From: Alphaproteobacteria bacterium
Lineage (GTDB): Bacteria > Pseudomonadota > Alphaproteobacteria > UBA9219
NCBI GenBank assembly: GCA_028693775.1
Contig: JAQUUS010000078.1
Coordinates: forward strand, 1-7,225
Direction of reading: 5' to 3'
DNA: 7,225 nt
Shown here: positions 5,863 to 7,225 of the stretch, in pieces
How positions within the stretch are numbered: position 1 is the stretch's first letter
Layout of the letters: every line of letters starts with the position of its first letter
Made by a program: the position numbers and the translations under genes
Notes under the pieces: generated by a model
Databases searched by the model: none
What the model saw: only the letters and a program-made list of their open reading frames with translations
What the model was told of the DNA's origin: nothing

Positions 5863-6465
5863 ATGACCGCCTTTTTTACGCTTCCCTCCCTGCCCTTCGC
5901 CGACGACTCGCTTGCCCCCGTGATCTCCGCCAACACCATGGGCTTCCATTACGGCAAGCATCACAAGGCCTATGTGGATAACCTGAACAAGCTGGCCGTA
6001 GGCACGGAATATGCCGAATGCGCCTTGGAGGAAATCGCTCGAAAAACCGCAGGGCATCCCGACAAAGCAGGTCTCTTTAACAACGCCGCTCAGGCATGGA
6101 ACCATGCGTTCTTTTGGGAAAGCCTCTTGCCGGGAGGCGGCGGCAAGCCCTCAGGCAAAATGGCCGAGCTGATCGACAGGGATCTCGGCGGATACGACAA
6201 ATTCAAGGCCGACTTTCTTAACGCAGGCCTGACCCAGTTCGGCAGCGGATGGGCTTGGCTGGTTTCCCAGAACGGCAAGCTGGCGATCCTCAAAACGCCC
6301 AACGCCGAGACCCCGCTGACTGGCCCCGCCAAGCCATTGCTAACCATAGATGTTTGGGAACACGCCTATTACCTCGACTATCAAAACAGGCGCGCGGATT
6401 TCCTGTCGGCCGTCATCGATAAATTACTTAATTGGGACAAAGCCCTCGAACGGCTGAACGCTTGA
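5863..6465 (+). CDS. sodB: Iron-type superoxide dismutase
   Basis: A 200-residue cytoplasmic enzyme converting superoxide to oxygen and hydrogen peroxide. The N-terminus FTLPSLPF and the block FHYGKHHKAYVDNLNKL are typical of Fe/Mn superoxide dismutases. The four metal ligands are all present: His29 in FHYGKHH, His81 in WNHAFFW, and Asp163 and His167 in DVWEHAYY. Gln77 in NNAAQAWNH is in the position that hydrogen-bonds the metal-bound solvent in iron enzymes, while manganese enzymes have Gly there and a Gln in the later FGSGWAWL region, which here has none next to the Trp. This favours iron, though cambialistic use cannot be excluded. There is no signal peptide. The length and C-terminus (LLNWDKALERLNA) are normal. 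It is read in the same direction as lolA, 75 bases downstream, with its own strong ribosome binding site. Confidence 0.96.
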   Translation: MTAFFTLPSLPFADDSLAPVISANTMGFHYGKHHKAYVDNLNKLAVGTEYAECALEEIARKTAGHPDKAGLFNNAAQAWNHAFFWESLLPGGGGKPSGKMAELIDRDLGGYDKFKADFLNAGLTQFGSGWAWLVSQNGKLAILKTPNAETPLTGPAKPLLTIDVWEHAYYLDYQNRRADFLSAVIDKLLNWDKALERLNA

Positions 6466-6490
6466 TAACTTTTCTGTGGGCAAAACGACT

Positions 6491-6504
6491 CTCGGCACAC
6501 CGAG
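6491..6504 (+). other. Small hairpin downstream of sodB
   Basis: CTCGG at 6491-6495 pairs with CCGAG at 6500-6504 around a CACA loop. T6490 and G6505 can add a wobble pair. It starts 26 bases after the sodB stop. No T-tract follows, so it is not a standard intrinsic terminator; it might be part of a leader or a 3' stabilising structure. Confidence 0.4.
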
Positions 6505-6531
6505 GTATGTCCACGCATGTTGACCGAATCT

Positions 6532-6553
6532 CGGCGGCATTTTAACGTCGCCG
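6532..6553 (+). other. GC-rich hairpin upstream of the MHYT gene
   Basis: CGGCGGC at 6532-6538 pairs with GTCGCCG at 6547-6553 (one G-U pair) around the 8-base loop ATTTTAAC. It ends 32 bases before the GTG start of the MHYT gene. No T-run follows, so termination is unlikely. TTGACC at 6520-6525 could be a -35 with a poor -10 (TAACGT, 6543-6548) inside the loop and right arm, so the repeat may be an operator or a leader fold instead. Confidence 0.4.
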
Positions 6554-6585
6554 GGCGCTGGGAGAAATAAACGGGAGAACCTGTT

Positions 6586-7225
6586 GTGGTCAGTCGTTTA
6601 CTGGAATCCTTTTTTATTTTCGGACCCCTTCCGGCTGCAGCCGAAAAAGGAACGTATATTCCTCTTTTCGTTATCGCCTCCTATGCTGTCGCCGCTTTCG
6701 GCTCCTATACCGGTCTTTTTGTCGCAAACCTGATCGTTTCGACCAAACTTCCTCACAAAAAACTTCTCTTCCGCTGGCTCAGCGCTTTCGCCTACGGCAG
6801 CGGTTTCTGGGCGATGCACTTTATCGGCATGCTCGCCTACAAGACAAATATCAGCATTTCCTATAACGGGTTCGTCACACTCCTCTCGCTGGCGGTCTCG
6901 GTTCTCGCCATGTACGCCGTTCTGTCGATTACGCGCGTCTCCGAAAAACCATCCAAGCTACGCATCGTTGTCGGCGCCGTTCTGATGGGCCTTGGCATCA
7001 GCGCCATGCATTTCCTCGGCATGGAGGCTATGGAAATGAACGCATCCTTGCGCTTCATTCCATCGTTGTTCTTCCTTTCCATCATCATCGCCATTGTAGC
7101 TTCGGAAATGGCCCTGTGGATCGTTTTGACGCTAAGCCGGGTCCAGAGCAAAAACGCCCGGATGCCGCGCGTTTTGGCGGCGCTCATTATGGGCGCAGGA
7201 ATTTGCGGCGCTTTTTATGTCGGCA
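6586..7225 (+). CDS. MHYT-domain integral membrane sensor protein, partial (N-terminal part)
   Basis: The frame starts at GTG 6586, eight bases after GGGAG (6573-6577), following an in-frame stop at 6568-6570. It stays open to the right edge, giving 213 codons. The protein is strongly hydrophobic, with about six predicted membrane helices (roughly residues 25-50, 62-84, 97-116, 127-147, 160-184, 196-213). Two MHYT-type motifs end helices: WAMHFIGM (75-82) and AMHFLGM (140-146). MHYT domains are thought to bind a metal, perhaps copper, to sense oxygen, CO or NO, and usually precede GGDEF/EAL, histidine kinase or LytTR outputs. The expected third motif reads GAFYVG (208-213), lacking the Met and His. 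Met/Glu-rich MEAMEMN (146-152) follows motif two. The output domain, if any, is outside the window, so the signalling role is inferred. Confidence 0.87.
   Translation, partial: MVSRLLESFFIFGPLPAAAEKGTYIPLFVIASYAVAAFGSYTGLFVANLIVSTKLPHKKLLFRWLSAFAYGSGFWAMHFIGMLAYKTNISISYNGFVTLLSLAVSVLAMYAVLSITRVSEKPSKLRIVVGAVLMGLGISAMHFLGMEAMEMNASLRFIPSLFFLSIIIAIVASEMALWIVLTLSRVQSKNARMPRVLAALIMGAGICGAFYVG

Overview
The window looks like a piece of an alphaproteobacterial chromosome. The evidence is the gene content: a DivK response regulator directly followed by a PleD diguanylate cyclase, a PleC/DivJ/PdhS-type histidine kinase nearby, an EipB (DUF1849) periplasmic protein and a bacterial relative of the mitochondrial complex I assembly factor NDUFAF5. 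All of these are typical of Alphaproteobacteria. The sequence is moderately GC-rich, Leu TTA/CTA and Ser TCA codons are rare, and genes are tightly packed. I cannot name the species. I see no mobile element, tRNA, rRNA or CRISPR array.

Layout. Positions 1-310 hold the N-terminal part of a Maf-type nucleotide pyrophosphatase on the minus strand, running off the left edge. A 136-base divergent intergenic region with a good -35 box follows. Then comes a compact plus-strand cluster: eipB (447-1310), divK (1307-1687), pleD (1708-3087) and an NDUFAF5-like methyltransferase-fold gene (3084-3824). Two of its junctions are ATGA stop/start overlaps, so it very probably forms one operon. After 55 bases carrying a CtrA-box-like sequence comes a soluble PAS histidine kinase (3880-5064), then lolA (5146-5787), an iron-type superoxide dismutase (5863-6465) with a strong ribosome binding site, and a 120-base intergenic region with two hairpins. 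The last gene, from GTG 6586 to the right edge, encodes an MHYT-domain membrane sensor and is incomplete.

How the genes work together. DivK, PleD and the kinase are the known parts of the alphaproteobacterial polarity and cell-cycle circuit: PleC/DivJ/PdhS kinases set the phosphorylation of DivK and PleD, DivK controls the CtrA pathway, and PleD makes cyclic di-GMP. EipB and LolA act in the cell envelope, so the block joins cell-cycle signalling with envelope maintenance. MHYT domains often sit on c-di-GMP enzymes or kinases, so the last gene may also be a signalling protein, but its output domain is outside the window.

The most unusual observation is that the NDUFAF5-like protein is missing, in frame, about two dozen residues that normally contain the glycine-rich SAM-binding motif I and the following acidic loop, while the rest of the protein is well conserved. 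Other points worth a second look are the degenerate third MHYT motif, a Gly-to-Met change in the PleD cyclase domain, the CtrA-like box, and a ribosome binding site that can be masked by a small hairpin in front of eipB.
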